A DNA stretch of 64,000 nucleotides from Bacteroidales bacterium (lineage in GTDB: Bacteria; Bacteroidota; Bacteroidia; Bacteroidales; UBA932), in contig JAFYUS010000054.1 in NCBI GenBank assembly GCA_017549505.1, positions 25,037 through 89,036 of the forward strand. Reading direction: 5' to 3'. The notes beneath the pieces were generated by a model. It worked only from the letters and a program-made list of their open reading frames with translations, was not told where the DNA came from and ran no database searches. Of this stretch, positions 41,074-50,004 are shown piece by piece (within the stretch, counting starts at the first letter, position 1; every line of letters starts with the position of its first letter). Position numbers and translations under genes: made by a program.

Positions 41074-43725
41074 TTAATTCAACCCCATTTTCTCCTTCAT
41101 ACTCCTTAAAACATCGAATGCCTGGAGCGGAGTGAGATTGTTGAGATCGACAGAATCGAGGTCTTCCTTGAGGGAAGATAACAGAGGATCCTCAAGCTGG
41201 AAGAATGACAGCTGAAGGGAGCCGTCGCTTTCGACGCGACCTTCCTTTACATTATGAGGCTTCTGCATCTTACGCTTGCGAGGGGTTTCCTCGGCGACGC
41301 TCGGAATGACTCCTTTTTCCAAAGATGCTAGGGTCTTCTCAGCGGATTCAAGAACCTGCTTAGGCATTCCGGCCATACGTGCAACATGAAGACCGAAGCT
41401 ATGGGCCACTCCTCCCTCCTTAAGTTTTCGGAGGAAGATCACGTTCTTGCCGACTTCCTTTACTGCGATATGGAAATTCTTCACGCGAGGATAGATTTCC
41501 TCAAGGTCGTTGAGTTCATGATAATGCGTGGCGAAGAGCGTCTTCGCTCCTTCGCCGTATTCATGGACATATTCCACGATCGCACGTGCGATCGACATAC
41601 CGTCATATGTGGATGTTCCTCGTCCGATCTCATCAAGAAGGACAAGGGAACGCGAAGACAGGTTATGAAGAATCATCGATGTCTCCAGCATCTCTACCAT
41701 GAAGGTGGATTCTCCGCGGGAAATGTTGTCCGAAGCGCCTACACGGGTGAATATCTTGTCACAATACCCCAGCTGGGCAGATTCTGCAGGGACAAATGAT
41801 CCGACCTGTGCCATCAGAACTATAAGCGCAGTCTGGCGCAGGAGCGCAGACTTACCGGCCATATTGGGACCTGTAAGGATTATTATCTGCTGATTTTCAT
41901 TATCAAGATATATATCGTTAGGAACAAACTCTTCTCCGGCCTGCATCATGGTCTCGATGACCGGATGACGGCCCTTGGAAATGGAGATTGTCCTACCGTC
42001 ATTCATCTTCGGACGACAGTAATTATTTGAAATAGCAAGGTCGGCAAAACCTGAAAGAACATCAAGACGGGCCAGTATACGGCAATTCTTCTGGATTGAG
42101 GAGATGTTTGCCTGGATACGTGCTACAAGTTCTGCATATATTTGTGTTTCAATCAGATAAATGCGTTCTTCCGCTCCAAGGATCTTATGTTCGTACTCCT
42201 TGAGTTCCTCTGTTATGTACCTTTCGGCATTTACAAGGGTCTGCTTTCGTACCCATTCTTCCGGAACCTTGTCCTTGTGAGTATTGCGGACTTCGAGGTA
42301 GTATCCGAATACGGAATTATAGCCGATCTTCAGAGACGGAATTCCTGTTCGCTCCGTCTCCCTTTCTTGAATCTTGAGGAGGTAATCCTTGCCGTTACGT
42401 GCAATGTCCCTGAGTTCATCAAGCTCTGCGGAGACTCCTGAAGCGATCACATCACCTTTTCCGACAGCCGCAGCTGTCTCGGGATGCATGGTCCTGCCGA
42501 GGTACTCGAGAAGTTCATTGCAGTCGGTAATGGATTTCATCATGTTGTCAAGGGCTTCATTTCCCTTGCCAAGGCATATCTTCATGATAGGCTCCGTCTG
42601 GCCAAGGCCGCGACGAAGCTGCATCACCTCGCGAGGGGCAATCTTTCCTGCAGCTGCACGGGATATGATTCTTTCCAGGTCTCCAATATCTCCGACCATC
42701 GTCTGAAGACGGGTCAGATCTTCTTGATTATCAACAAAATGCTGGACTACAGAATGTCTATCCTCAAGTTCGCGAAGATCCATTACCGGCATCGAAAGCC
42801 ATGTCCTGAGCATCCTGGCACCCATCGGTGAAGAACACTTGTCCATTACCTCAACCAGGGATGTTCCTTCCTTTCCGGCTGTGGATGAGAAGATTTCAAG
42901 GTTTCTGAAAGTGAAGCGGTCCATCCATACAAACGAACCCTCATCGATACGGGAGATAGAACAGATGTTCGAAAGCCCGTAATGCTGCGTCTGTTCAAGA
43001 TAGATGAGCAGGGCGCCGGCAGATGTAATTCCCAGCGGGAAATTATCTATAGCAAATCCCTTGAGGGAATCTACCTTGAGCTGACGTTTGAGTTTCTCGA
43101 CCGAATTGTCATAGATGAAGGCCCATTCTTCGAGTGTGGAAATATAATAATGGTCCCCGTAGCGTTCCCTGACCCCTTTTTCATACCCTCTCGGCACAAG
43201 AAGTTCCTTCGGAGCAAACGAACTGAGAAGGGTGCCGATATAATCCAGGGAGCCTTCGGCGACCTGGAATGTTCCTGTCGACACATCGAGAAATGCAGCA
43301 CCGCATCTGTCCTTGTGGAAGGTAAGTCCTGCAATGTAATTATGTTCCTTCTGGTCAAGAAGCTGATCATTGAAGGCGACACCAGGAGTCACAAGTTCGG
43401 TCACTCCCCTCTTGACGATATTCTTGGTAAGCTTGGGATCTTCAAGCTGGTCGCAGACAGCAACCTTATAACCTGCACGTACTAGTCTCGGCAGATAAAT
43501 TTCAAGGGAATGATGCGGAAATCCTGCCATCGGAATGGCACCGGGGACTGCACTGGAACGCTTTGTAAGCACGATTCCAAGCACCTTGCTGGCAATCAGG
43601 GCATCATCTCCGTATGTCTCATAGAAGTCACCGCATCTGAAAAGCAATACAGCTTCAGGGTAATCCGCCTTGAAGGAGAAGAACTGCTTCATCATCGGTG
43701 TTTCAGTCTGTTTTTTCTCTGCCAT
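41074..43725 (-). CDS. mutS: DNA mismatch repair protein MutS
   Basis: 883 residues from the ATG of MAEKKQTETPMMKQFF. The mismatch-binding domain has RCGDFYETYGDDA (Phe-x-Glu). The ATPase has TGPNMAGKSALLRQ (Walker A), STFMVEMLE, and LVLLDEIGRGTSTYDG (Walker B). The C-terminal linker at about 805-825 reads KGVIPSVAEETPRKRK, which is encoded by a stretch resembling a dispersed genomic repeat. It recognises mispaired bases and starts mismatch repair. It is divergent from the glycosyltransferase gene. Confidence 0.97.
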   Translation of the reverse strand: MAEKKQTETPMMKQFFSFKADYPEAVLLFRCGDFYETYGDDALIASKVLGIVLTKRSSAVPGAIPMAGFPHHSLEIYLPRLVRAGYKVAVCDQLEDPKLTKNIVKRGVTELVTPGVAFNDQLLDQKEHNYIAGLTFHKDRCGAAFLDVSTGTFQVAEGSLDYIGTLLSSFAPKELLVPRGYEKGVRERYGDHYYISTLEEWAFIYDNSVEKLKRQLKVDSLKGFAIDNFPLGITSAGALLIYLEQTQHYGLSNICSISRIDEGSFVWMDRFTFRNLEIFSSTAGKEGTSLVEVMDKCSSPMGARMLRTWLSMPVMDLRELEDRHSVVQHFVDNQEDLTRLQTMVGDIGDLERIISRAAAGKIAPREVMQLRRGLGQTEPIMKICLGKGNEALDNMMKSITDCNELLEYLGRTMHPETAAAVGKGDVIASGVSAELDELRDIARNGKDYLLKIQERETERTGIPSLKIGYNSVFGYYLEVRNTHKDKVPEEWVRKQTLVNAERYITEELKEYEHKILGAEERIYLIETQIYAELVARIQANISSIQKNCRILARLDVLSGFADLAISNNYCRPKMNDGRTISISKGRHPVIETMMQAGEEFVPNDIYLDNENQQIIILTGPNMAGKSALLRQTALIVLMAQVGSFVPAESAQLGYCDKIFTRVGASDNISRGESTFMVEMLETSMILHNLSSRSLVLLDEIGRGTSTYDGMSIARAIVEYVHEYGEGAKTLFATHYHELNDLEEIYPRVKNFHIAVKEVGKNVIFLRKLKEGGVAHSFGLHVARMAGMPKQVLESAEKTLASLEKGVIPSVAEETPRKRKMQKPHNVKEGRVESDGSLQLSFFQLEDPLLSSLKEDLDSVDLNNLTPLQAFDVLRSMKEKMGLN

Positions 43726-43748
43726 ATAATCAAGAATATATCTTGGCA

Positions 43749-43756
43749 AAATTACC
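43749..43756 (-). promoter_or_regulatory. Probable -7 box for mutS
   Basis: Minus strand TAATTTTG, 24 bases before the mutS ATG at 43725. It shares a 73-base divergent region with the glycosyltransferase promoter. Confidence 0.5.
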
Positions 43757-43782
43757 GTTTTTTATTTAAAAATAAAAACGCG

Positions 43783-43790
43783 TATATTTG
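43783..43790 (+). promoter_or_regulatory. Probable -7 box for the glycosyltransferase gene
   Basis: TATATTTG is placed 8 bases before the ATG at 43798, so the transcript would have a very short leader. It supports the ATG at 43798 over the long frame that opens inside mutS. Confidence 0.5.
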
Positions 43791-43797
43791 TGGGATT

Positions 43798-45135
43798 ATG
43801 AAAAGGGTGCTTGTAATAACGTATTATTGGCCGCCGACAGGAGGGTCGGGAGTGCAGAGATGGGTGAAGTTCGCCAAGTATCTTCCGTCCGAAGGATGGC
43901 AGCCGGTAATCTATACTCCGGAAAATCCTGAACAGCTGGCTGTCGACCACTCTCTTGAAGCAGATATTCCCGAAGGCACTGAGATAATAAAGACCAGAAT
44001 CACAGAACCTTACGAGCTTTACAAGAAATTCCTGCGCCGCTCCGGACACAGCAAGGAAGCGGTAGAGGTCAATCCTGTCAACGCACAGAACAAGTCGTTT
44101 GCACAGAAGGCTGCAATGTGGGTACGAGGCAATCTGTTCCGTCCTGACCCAAGATGTCTTTGGATACGCCCATCCGTGAAATTCCTGAAGAAATATCTTG
44201 AAGAGCATCCGGTCGACCTCATCGTGAGCACCGGACCTCCTCAGTCAATGCACATGATCGGACGTCTTCTGTCGAGGGAGACCGGTCTTCCATGGATTGC
44301 CGATTTCCGTGACCCATGGACCAAGATATTCTATTTCAAGCATTTGTCCATGACAAAGGCCACGGAAAGATGGCACCAGAAGATGGAAAGGAAGGTTCTG
44401 GATGAGGCCAGTGCGGTAGTAGCAGTCTCCCCTCTCGTGCAGCAGGAATTCCAGTCCATGACCCGGACTCATGTGGAACTAATCACCAACGGATACGACG
44501 AGTGTGATTTTCCGGACATGAAAGATACAGGCGCGACTGGCGGTCCTGACAAGGATTTCGTGATAACTCACACCGGTCTTTTCGCTGCTGACGGTAACCC
44601 TACCCTTCTCTGGGATGTGTTATCCGAGATGTGTGCAGAAGACCCTGCCTTCAAAAAAGCATTGAAAATCAGACTTATAGGAAAGACTGACACACAGATT
44701 CTTGAAGCTATAACAGAATCAGGACTTAAAGATAACCTGACAGATCTCGGATATCAGCCCCATGGCACCGCTGTCGAAGAACAGAGAAGTGCCTCGATCC
44801 TCATTCTTCCGCTGAGAAAGGAACCTGAGTACAAGGCAGTTCTTCCTGGCAAACTTTTCGAGTATCTTGCTTCCGGCAGACCTGTTCTGGGAATAGGACA
44901 GCCGGACGGAGCGATGTCCATGATCCTCAACAAGACGAATACCGGCGTAGTCGTCGATTGGGAAGACAAGATTTCAATGAAAAAATACATTGACGACTGC
45001 TGGAAGGCACATTTTGACGGCAATCTGACCATAAACGACGGAGAAATCGCTACATTCACCCGCCGCAACCTTACCCGTCAGATGGCGGAGCTTTTTGACA
45101 AGGTAACGGAAAACTCTTCGTCCGGAAAAAGATAG
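43798..45135 (+). CDS. Glycosyltransferase, GT4-like
   Basis: 445 residues from the ATG of MKRVLVITYYWPPTGGSGVQ; the open frame continues upstream over mutS, but that part is antisense. It has a GT-B fold: the N-domain carries the Gly-rich start and IVSTGPPQSMHMIGRLL, DFRDPWTKIFYF is family-typical, and the C-domain has ITNGYDE and AVLPGKLFEYLASGRPVLGI with the conserved Glu of GT4 enzymes. It probably adds a sugar to a surface polysaccharide or lipid. Donor and acceptor are unknown. Confidence 0.87.
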   Translation: MKRVLVITYYWPPTGGSGVQRWVKFAKYLPSEGWQPVIYTPENPEQLAVDHSLEADIPEGTEIIKTRITEPYELYKKFLRRSGHSKEAVEVNPVNAQNKSFAQKAAMWVRGNLFRPDPRCLWIRPSVKFLKKYLEEHPVDLIVSTGPPQSMHMIGRLLSRETGLPWIADFRDPWTKIFYFKHLSMTKATERWHQKMERKVLDEASAVVAVSPLVQQEFQSMTRTHVELITNGYDECDFPDMKDTGATGGPDKDFVITHTGLFAADGNPTLLWDVLSEMCAEDPAFKKALKIRLIGKTDTQILEAITESGLKDNLTDLGYQPHGTAVEEQRSASILILPLRKEPEYKAVLPGKLFEYLASGRPVLGIGQPDGAMSMILNKTNTGVVVDWEDKISMKKYIDDCWKAHFDGNLTINDGEIATFTRRNLTRQMAELFDKVTENSSSGKR

Positions 45136-45213
45136 GATTCTCCGGACCAAACAAAGAAAATACACATTGTATCCGGAATAAGATCAGATTTTCCGGACGA
45201 AACGAAAAAAGAT

Positions 45214-47940
45214 ATGAATAAGGAACTGTTGAAGAAAATTCTGGTTTATGCAGGCATCATCCTGCTTTTCATTGTCATAGCATACGGCTTCGTGCCGCAG
45301 GTATTGAGCGGCAAGATCGTGAACCAGAGCGATATAGCATCGTGGAAAGGCATGGCGAACGAAGCCATGACCCATAATGCGGCGCATCCGGAGGATCCGA
45401 CCGCATGGACAAATTCGATGTTCGGAGGCATGCCGACGACTGCAACCATCGACGATTTCCATGGCGACTGGACAGATTACATCTATGATTTTCTTCTGAC
45501 AGGACGTAGACCTGCTACTTATCTGTTCCTTACTCTGGTAGGAGCCTTTCTGCTGATGCTGTCCATGGGCATGAACGGCATCGTGGCCGTGGCCGGAGCC
45601 ATCGCAGTCGCCTTCTGTTCATACAACATGCAGATCATCCAGGTGGGACACAACACAAAGATGCAGGCCATAGCATATTTCCCTTGGGTACTTGCCGGCG
45701 TCATATATACATATCGGGCAGCTTTGGGACAGACACGTCGCTCCGCTTCCCGCAATGATATAAAAGGGTGGCTGCCTGAAACTATCCTGGGTGCAACCCT
45801 TTTCGCTTTTGCCCTCAGCATGCAGATCAAGGCGAACCATATCCAGATAACATATTATCTCGCCATCGTCATCTTTGTCTATGCAATTGCCTTACTGATA
45901 AGCCTTTGCATCGACAAGACCAAAAGAAGCAGGCTCGGCCGCTTCTTCGCGGCCTCAGCGCTTCTGCTTGTAATCGGCTGTGTGGGAATCGCGACAAATG
46001 CCAACAAACTCATCCCGACATACGAATACACTCCGTACACAATGCGCGGAGGATCGGAACTTTCCGGAAGCGGAAACGGACACAATTCCAAGGGCCTTGA
46101 CCTTAATTATGCCACAGCATGGTCGTATGGAATCGAAGAGATGCCTAACCTGCTGATTCCTAACTTCAATGGCGGCTCGTCCGCAGGACCTCTTGACATG
46201 GATTCCGAAACCGGAAAACTGCTCAAAAGGGCCGGTCAGCCGAACCTTCGTCAGACTCTCAAGTCAATGCCTCTGTATTGGGGTCCTCAACCTTTCACAG
46301 CCGGTCCTATGTACATGGGAGCCATCACCATCTTCCTTTTCGTATTGGGATTATGCCTTGTCAGAGGACGTGAAAAATGGTGGATTGTAATCGCTACAAT
46401 CATCGCCATCCTGCTTGCATGGGGAAGCCATTTCATGTGGTTCACGAAGCTCTGGTTCGACTATGCGCCGTTCTACAATAAGTTCAGGACGGTTTCCATG
46501 GCTCTTACCGTACTCCAGGTGACTCTTCCTCTGCTTGGATTCTATGTACTTGACAAGATCATCAAGGAGAAATATGACAGGAAGACCTTCATGAAGGGAG
46601 GTTATATAGCTTATGGAATTACAGCCGGATTCTGTCTGCTCTGCGTGCTTATCCCAGGTATTGCAGGTACATTCACCGGCTCGGCAGACGCCGGTCAGCC
46701 GGATATTCTCATTGATGCTCTTGCCGCTGACAGACAGGCACTTATGGTAAAGGATGCCGTAAGATCGCTTATACTTATAACCATCGTCTTCGTGCTTCTG
46801 ATCTGGGCATTCCGTACTCCGAAATATGACGCCAAGGGACCTGAAGGCTCATTCGTAAGAAAAGGAAGGATGACATTGGTCGCCTTTGCGATGATCTTCC
46901 TCGTATGGATCGACCTCGTATCTGTAGGAAAACGCTATCTGAACAAGGACCATTTCGTGACACGAAAAGACTTTTCAGCGCAATATGAACTCCGTCCGGT
47001 AGATGAGATCATACTTGAGGATCCAGCACTGGATTACAGGGTTCTGGACATCAGCGTAAACACATTCAACAGCTCCATCCCAAGCTACCACCACAAGACC
47101 ATCGGTGGCTACAGCCCTGTAAAGCTTCAGCGCTATCAGGACCTCATAGAAAAGTATATAACTCCTGAAATATACGACATATATGATGTTGTGGAGACTT
47201 CCGAAACCATCACTGAAGTTTCCGAAAACCTTCCGCAGCTGAAGGTGATATCTATGCTGAACGGAAAATACATCATTCTCGGAGCAGAATATCCTCCTGT
47301 GGAGAATCCTCATGCGTATGGCAATGCTTGGTTCGTTTCATCTGCAGTTCCTGCGGCAACTCCTGACGAGGAGATCGCCCTCCTTGAGGGTACCGATCTC
47401 CGCAATGCTGCGGTCATCGGAGATGACTTCGCATCTGTCAGAGAGCGTCTCTCCGGCCATAAAACGGTCGGCAGAGAAACAGGGGAAATGCCGACCTTAT
47501 TTACGGCCGGAGAGACTGACGACGAAGCATCACACGTCATTCCGAGCGAAGCGTGGGAATCTCCTTCAATAGTACTGACACACTATGCTCCGAATGAGTT
47601 GAGATATAGCTATAGCACTGATTCTGAGAGGGCTGCGATATTCAGCGAAATCTATTATCCTAAGGGATGGAAGGCATGGATCGAGCCTGCCGGATCATAT
47701 GGAGAAGTACGTAAGGGACATTACCAGCCTACCGCGGATGCCCGTGAAATCGAACTCTTCCGTGCAGACTGGATGCTCCGCGGAGCGATCATTCCTGAAG
47801 GCGAAGGCCAGCTGATCATGCGATTCGAACCGGACTCTTACCAGCTCGGAGAGAATGTGTCAAAAGCTTCTTCAATCGCCTTGATACTCCTCCTCCTCGG
47901 CTCTGCCGCCATGGTAGTCTTTACAAAACGTCTTAAATAG
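45214..47940 (+). CDS. YfhO-family multi-pass membrane protein
   Basis: 908 residues. An N-terminal segment is followed by about 11-12 membrane helices to residue 550 or so, and then a large soluble C-terminal domain and a last membrane helix (ASSIALILLLLGSAAMVVF). NQSDIASWKGMANEA and PFYNKFRTVSMALTVLQ are typical of Bacteroidetes YfhO proteins. In Firmicutes YfhO helps glycosylate teichoic acids; the role here is unknown, perhaps a GT-C-like sugar transferase, which fits the upstream glycosyltransferase 78 bases away. Residues around 775-785 (SHVIPSEAWESPS) are encoded by a dispersed-repeat-like stretch. Confidence 0.88.
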   Translation: MNKELLKKILVYAGIILLFIVIAYGFVPQVLSGKIVNQSDIASWKGMANEAMTHNAAHPEDPTAWTNSMFGGMPTTATIDDFHGDWTDYIYDFLLTGRRPATYLFLTLVGAFLLMLSMGMNGIVAVAGAIAVAFCSYNMQIIQVGHNTKMQAIAYFPWVLAGVIYTYRAALGQTRRSASRNDIKGWLPETILGATLFAFALSMQIKANHIQITYYLAIVIFVYAIALLISLCIDKTKRSRLGRFFAASALLLVIGCVGIATNANKLIPTYEYTPYTMRGGSELSGSGNGHNSKGLDLNYATAWSYGIEEMPNLLIPNFNGGSSAGPLDMDSETGKLLKRAGQPNLRQTLKSMPLYWGPQPFTAGPMYMGAITIFLFVLGLCLVRGREKWWIVIATIIAILLAWGSHFMWFTKLWFDYAPFYNKFRTVSMALTVLQVTLPLLGFYVLDKIIKEKYDRKTFMKGGYIAYGITAGFCLLCVLIPGIAGTFTGSADAGQPDILIDALAADRQALMVKDAVRSLILITIVFVLLIWAFRTPKYDAKGPEGSFVRKGRMTLVAFAMIFLVWIDLVSVGKRYLNKDHFVTRKDFSAQYELRPVDEIILEDPALDYRVLDISVNTFNSSIPSYHHKTIGGYSPVKLQRYQDLIEKYITPEIYDIYDVVETSETITEVSENLPQLKVISMLNGKYIILGAEYPPVENPHAYGNAWFVSSAVPAATPDEEIALLEGTDLRNAAVIGDDFASVRERLSGHKTVGRETGEMPTLFTAGETDDEASHVIPSEAWESPSIVLTHYAPNELRYSYSTDSERAAIFSEIYYPKGWKAWIEPAGSYGEVRKGHYQPTADAREIELFRADWMLRGAIIPEGEGQLIMRFEPDSYQLGENVSKASSIALILLLLGSAAMVVFTKRLK

Positions 47941-47965
47941 TACAACATAGAACCTATTGACAACC

Positions 47966-48023
47966 AATTATTTACAAAAAATGCGTGCTCCCCTTTGGCA
48001 GCACGCATTTTTTGTAAATAATT
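47966..48023. repeat. Family C palindrome, copy 2, acting as bidirectional terminator
   Basis: A perfect 24-bp stem: left arm 47966-47989 ending ATGCGTGCT, right arm 48000-48023. The 10-base loop is CCCCTTTGGC. A-run and T-run flanks lie inside the arms. It separates convergent yfhO and the SNF transporter gene. The outer part of the stem (AATTATTTACAAAA) is unique to this locus. Confidence 0.9.
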
Positions 48024-48054
48024 ATCTTATAAGTAGTTACTGATTACGCTTTTA

Positions 48055-49389
48055 TTAGAGCAAACCGGAAATAAAGACCGTAGTGATTGCTACAGGGCAG
48101 ACGTAACGGATAAGGAACCAAAGGACACCGAATATCTTCACGTTTGTGGAGAGGGTGCCTCCGTTGGTGAATTCGTCGTAGATATCTGTCTTCTTGAGAC
48201 GCCATCCTACAAAGAGGACTGTCAAGAGACTTCCGAGAGTCATCAGTACATTCGACGAAAGATTGTCGAAAAAGTCGAAGATCGAACGTCCTGCGATGCT
48301 GAAGCCGGCCAGAGGTCCGAAAGAAAGCGAACAAAGAGCACCGACAGCCCAACACAGAACAAACAGCACACCGCAAGCTGAAACGCGCGTAAAACGTTTT
48401 TCTTCAACAAGATACGCAACAGCAACCTCCAACATTGAGATTGAAGAAGTCAAGGCTGCCACAAGGAGGGCCACGAAAAAGACAATTGCGATGACTCCAC
48501 CTGCCGGCATCTGAGAAAACACAAAAGGAAGTGTTTCAAATACAAGACCGGGACCCGACTGAGGATCAAGACCGAAAGCAAACACCGCCGGCATGATTGC
48601 CATACCGGCAATAAGAGCAAACATCAGGTCAGAAACCGCCGTTGCCGAACTCTGGAAGAATATGTTCTCCTTTTTATCGACATATGAACCGTAAGTCAGG
48701 ATTGTTCCGAAACCCAGCGACAGCGAGAAGAAGGCCTGACCGAGAGCTGCCGCACATGCATGCCCGTCTATCTTCGAAAAATCCGGATTGAAGAGATATT
48801 CAAGACCTCTTCCGGCACCCGGAAGCGTAAGCGAATAGACTGCTATGGCAATTACCATCACAAAAAGCAGCGGCATCATCACCTTGCTGAATTTCTCGAT
48901 TCCGTCCTTTATTCCGATTACCACTATCAATGTCGTAACCAACATGAAGACGGTATGCATGATCAGCGGCATCCATGTCGAAGAAACAAATCCCGAGAAC
49001 ATCGTTGCCTGACTCTCACCTCCTGTAAATGAGAATGTTACAGATTTGAGAAGATATTCGATGGACCATCCTCCTATGACGCTGTAATACGAAAGTACGA
49101 CGAGAGGAACTATGACAGTGAACAATCCTACCCACTTCCATGCAGATCCTCCGCTCAAATCACGAAAAGCGGCGAATGCATTCTTCTGGCTGCGACGTCC
49201 GATCACAAATTCTGACACGAATATAGGCAGACATATCAGAAAACTGAAGGCAATATATACGATGATGAATGCAGCACCACCGTTTTCTCCCACAAGATAC
49301 GGGAAGCGCCACAGATTTCCCAATCCAACTGCCGAGCCAGCCATCGCCACAAGGGCACCGAACCGGCTTCCAAAACTGTCTCTTGCCAT
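48055..49389 (-). CDS. Sodium-dependent neurotransmitter-symporter (SNF/NSS) family transporter
   Basis: 444 residues, about 11-12 membrane segments with the LeuT fold. SRFGALVAMAGSAVGLGNLW then RFPYLVGENGGAAF is the conserved TM1 region with the Na+ and substrate sites, and FFSLSLGFGTILTYGSY is TM6. Bacterial members take up amino acids, often tryptophan, tyrosine or leucine, with Na+. The substrate is unknown. It lies between two family C palindromes and is transcribed alone. Confidence 0.94.
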   Translation of the reverse strand: MARDSFGSRFGALVAMAGSAVGLGNLWRFPYLVGENGGAAFIIVYIAFSFLICLPIFVSEFVIGRRSQKNAFAAFRDLSGGSAWKWVGLFTVIVPLVVLSYYSVIGGWSIEYLLKSVTFSFTGGESQATMFSGFVSSTWMPLIMHTVFMLVTTLIVVIGIKDGIEKFSKVMMPLLFVMVIAIAVYSLTLPGAGRGLEYLFNPDFSKIDGHACAAALGQAFFSLSLGFGTILTYGSYVDKKENIFFQSSATAVSDLMFALIAGMAIMPAVFAFGLDPQSGPGLVFETLPFVFSQMPAGGVIAIVFFVALLVAALTSSISMLEVAVAYLVEEKRFTRVSACGVLFVLCWAVGALCSLSFGPLAGFSIAGRSIFDFFDNLSSNVLMTLGSLLTVLFVGWRLKKTDIYDEFTNGGTLSTNVKIFGVLWFLIRYVCPVAITTVFISGLL

Positions 49390-49436
49390 ATTTACTATAA
49401 AAATCTAATTGTCTTAAAATCAACAACTTAAACAAT

Positions 49437-49464
49437 ATGCGTGCTCCCCTTTGGCGGCACGCAC
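49437..49464. repeat. Family C palindrome, copy 3
   Basis: ATGCGTGCT, loop CCCCTTTGGC (identical to the loop at 47990), then GGCACGCAC. The right arm has one wobble and one mismatch against the left. No long outer stem is seen. It lies between folA and the SNF gene, 29 bases past the folA stop. Confidence 0.8.
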
Positions 49465-49492
49465 TTTTTATAACTCCTTATAAAACAATAAG

Positions 49493-50002
49493 TTACATTC
49501 TACGAATATATTCCACAAATTCGAAGTCGAAGCCCGATCCGTCGTCATGAAGCATATCCGAACGGGTCGCCACCTGCCATATCGAAGGGTCTATCGCAGG
49601 GAAGAAGGTGTCGGCGTCTTCGATGACGGTATGTACATGGGTCACGATAAGGCGGTCGGCATCACCGAGAGCCTGGGCATAAATCTGTCCGCCGCCGATG
49701 ACAAAGCATCGGGTGTCCCCGATTTCATCGGGAATGGCGGACAAAGCCGCCCTATATGCCTCTTCGAGGGATGAAACTACAACAACCCCTTCCGGCGCAT
49801 CAAAGCCGCGGGAAACGACGATATTCGTGCGTTTCGGGAGCGGCCTGCCGATGGATTCGAATGTCTTGCGGCCCATGATGACCGGCGAACCGGAAGTCGT
49901 GCGCTTGAAGAACTTCAGGTCTTCGGAAATATGCCATAGGAGGGCATTGGCCCGACCTATGGCATTATTGTCCGCTATCGCTACTATGATGCATTTTTCC
50001 AT
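49493..50002 (-). CDS. folA: Dihydrofolate reductase
   Basis: 169 residues. IVAIADNNAIGRANALLWH with the conserved Trp, then ISEDLKFFKRTTSGSPVIMG and RKTFESIGRPLP form the NADPH and substrate sites; the FVIGGGQIYAQAL segment completes the Rossmann-like core. It reduces dihydrofolate to tetrahydrofolate, regenerating the cofactor consumed by ThyA. It starts 2 bases after thyA. Confidence 0.96.
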   Translation of the reverse strand: MEKCIIVAIADNNAIGRANALLWHISEDLKFFKRTTSGSPVIMGRKTFESIGRPLPKRTNIVVSRGFDAPEGVVVVSSLEEAYRAALSAIPDEIGDTRCFVIGGGQIYAQALGDADRLIVTHVHTVIEDADTFFPAIDPSIWQVATRSDMLHDDGSGFDFEFVEYIRRM

Positions 50003-50004
50003 GA

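Noticed and set aside
43510-43797. 96-codon N-terminal extension of the glycosyltransferase frame
   Set aside because: It runs antisense through the mutS start and both divergent promoters; the GT-B start MKRVLVITYYWPP lies at 43798.
45136-45213. Three TCCGGA-containing direct repeats between the glycosyltransferase and yfhO genes
   Set aside because: Short (7-10 bases) and irregularly spaced; they could be a regulator site but nothing else supports this.
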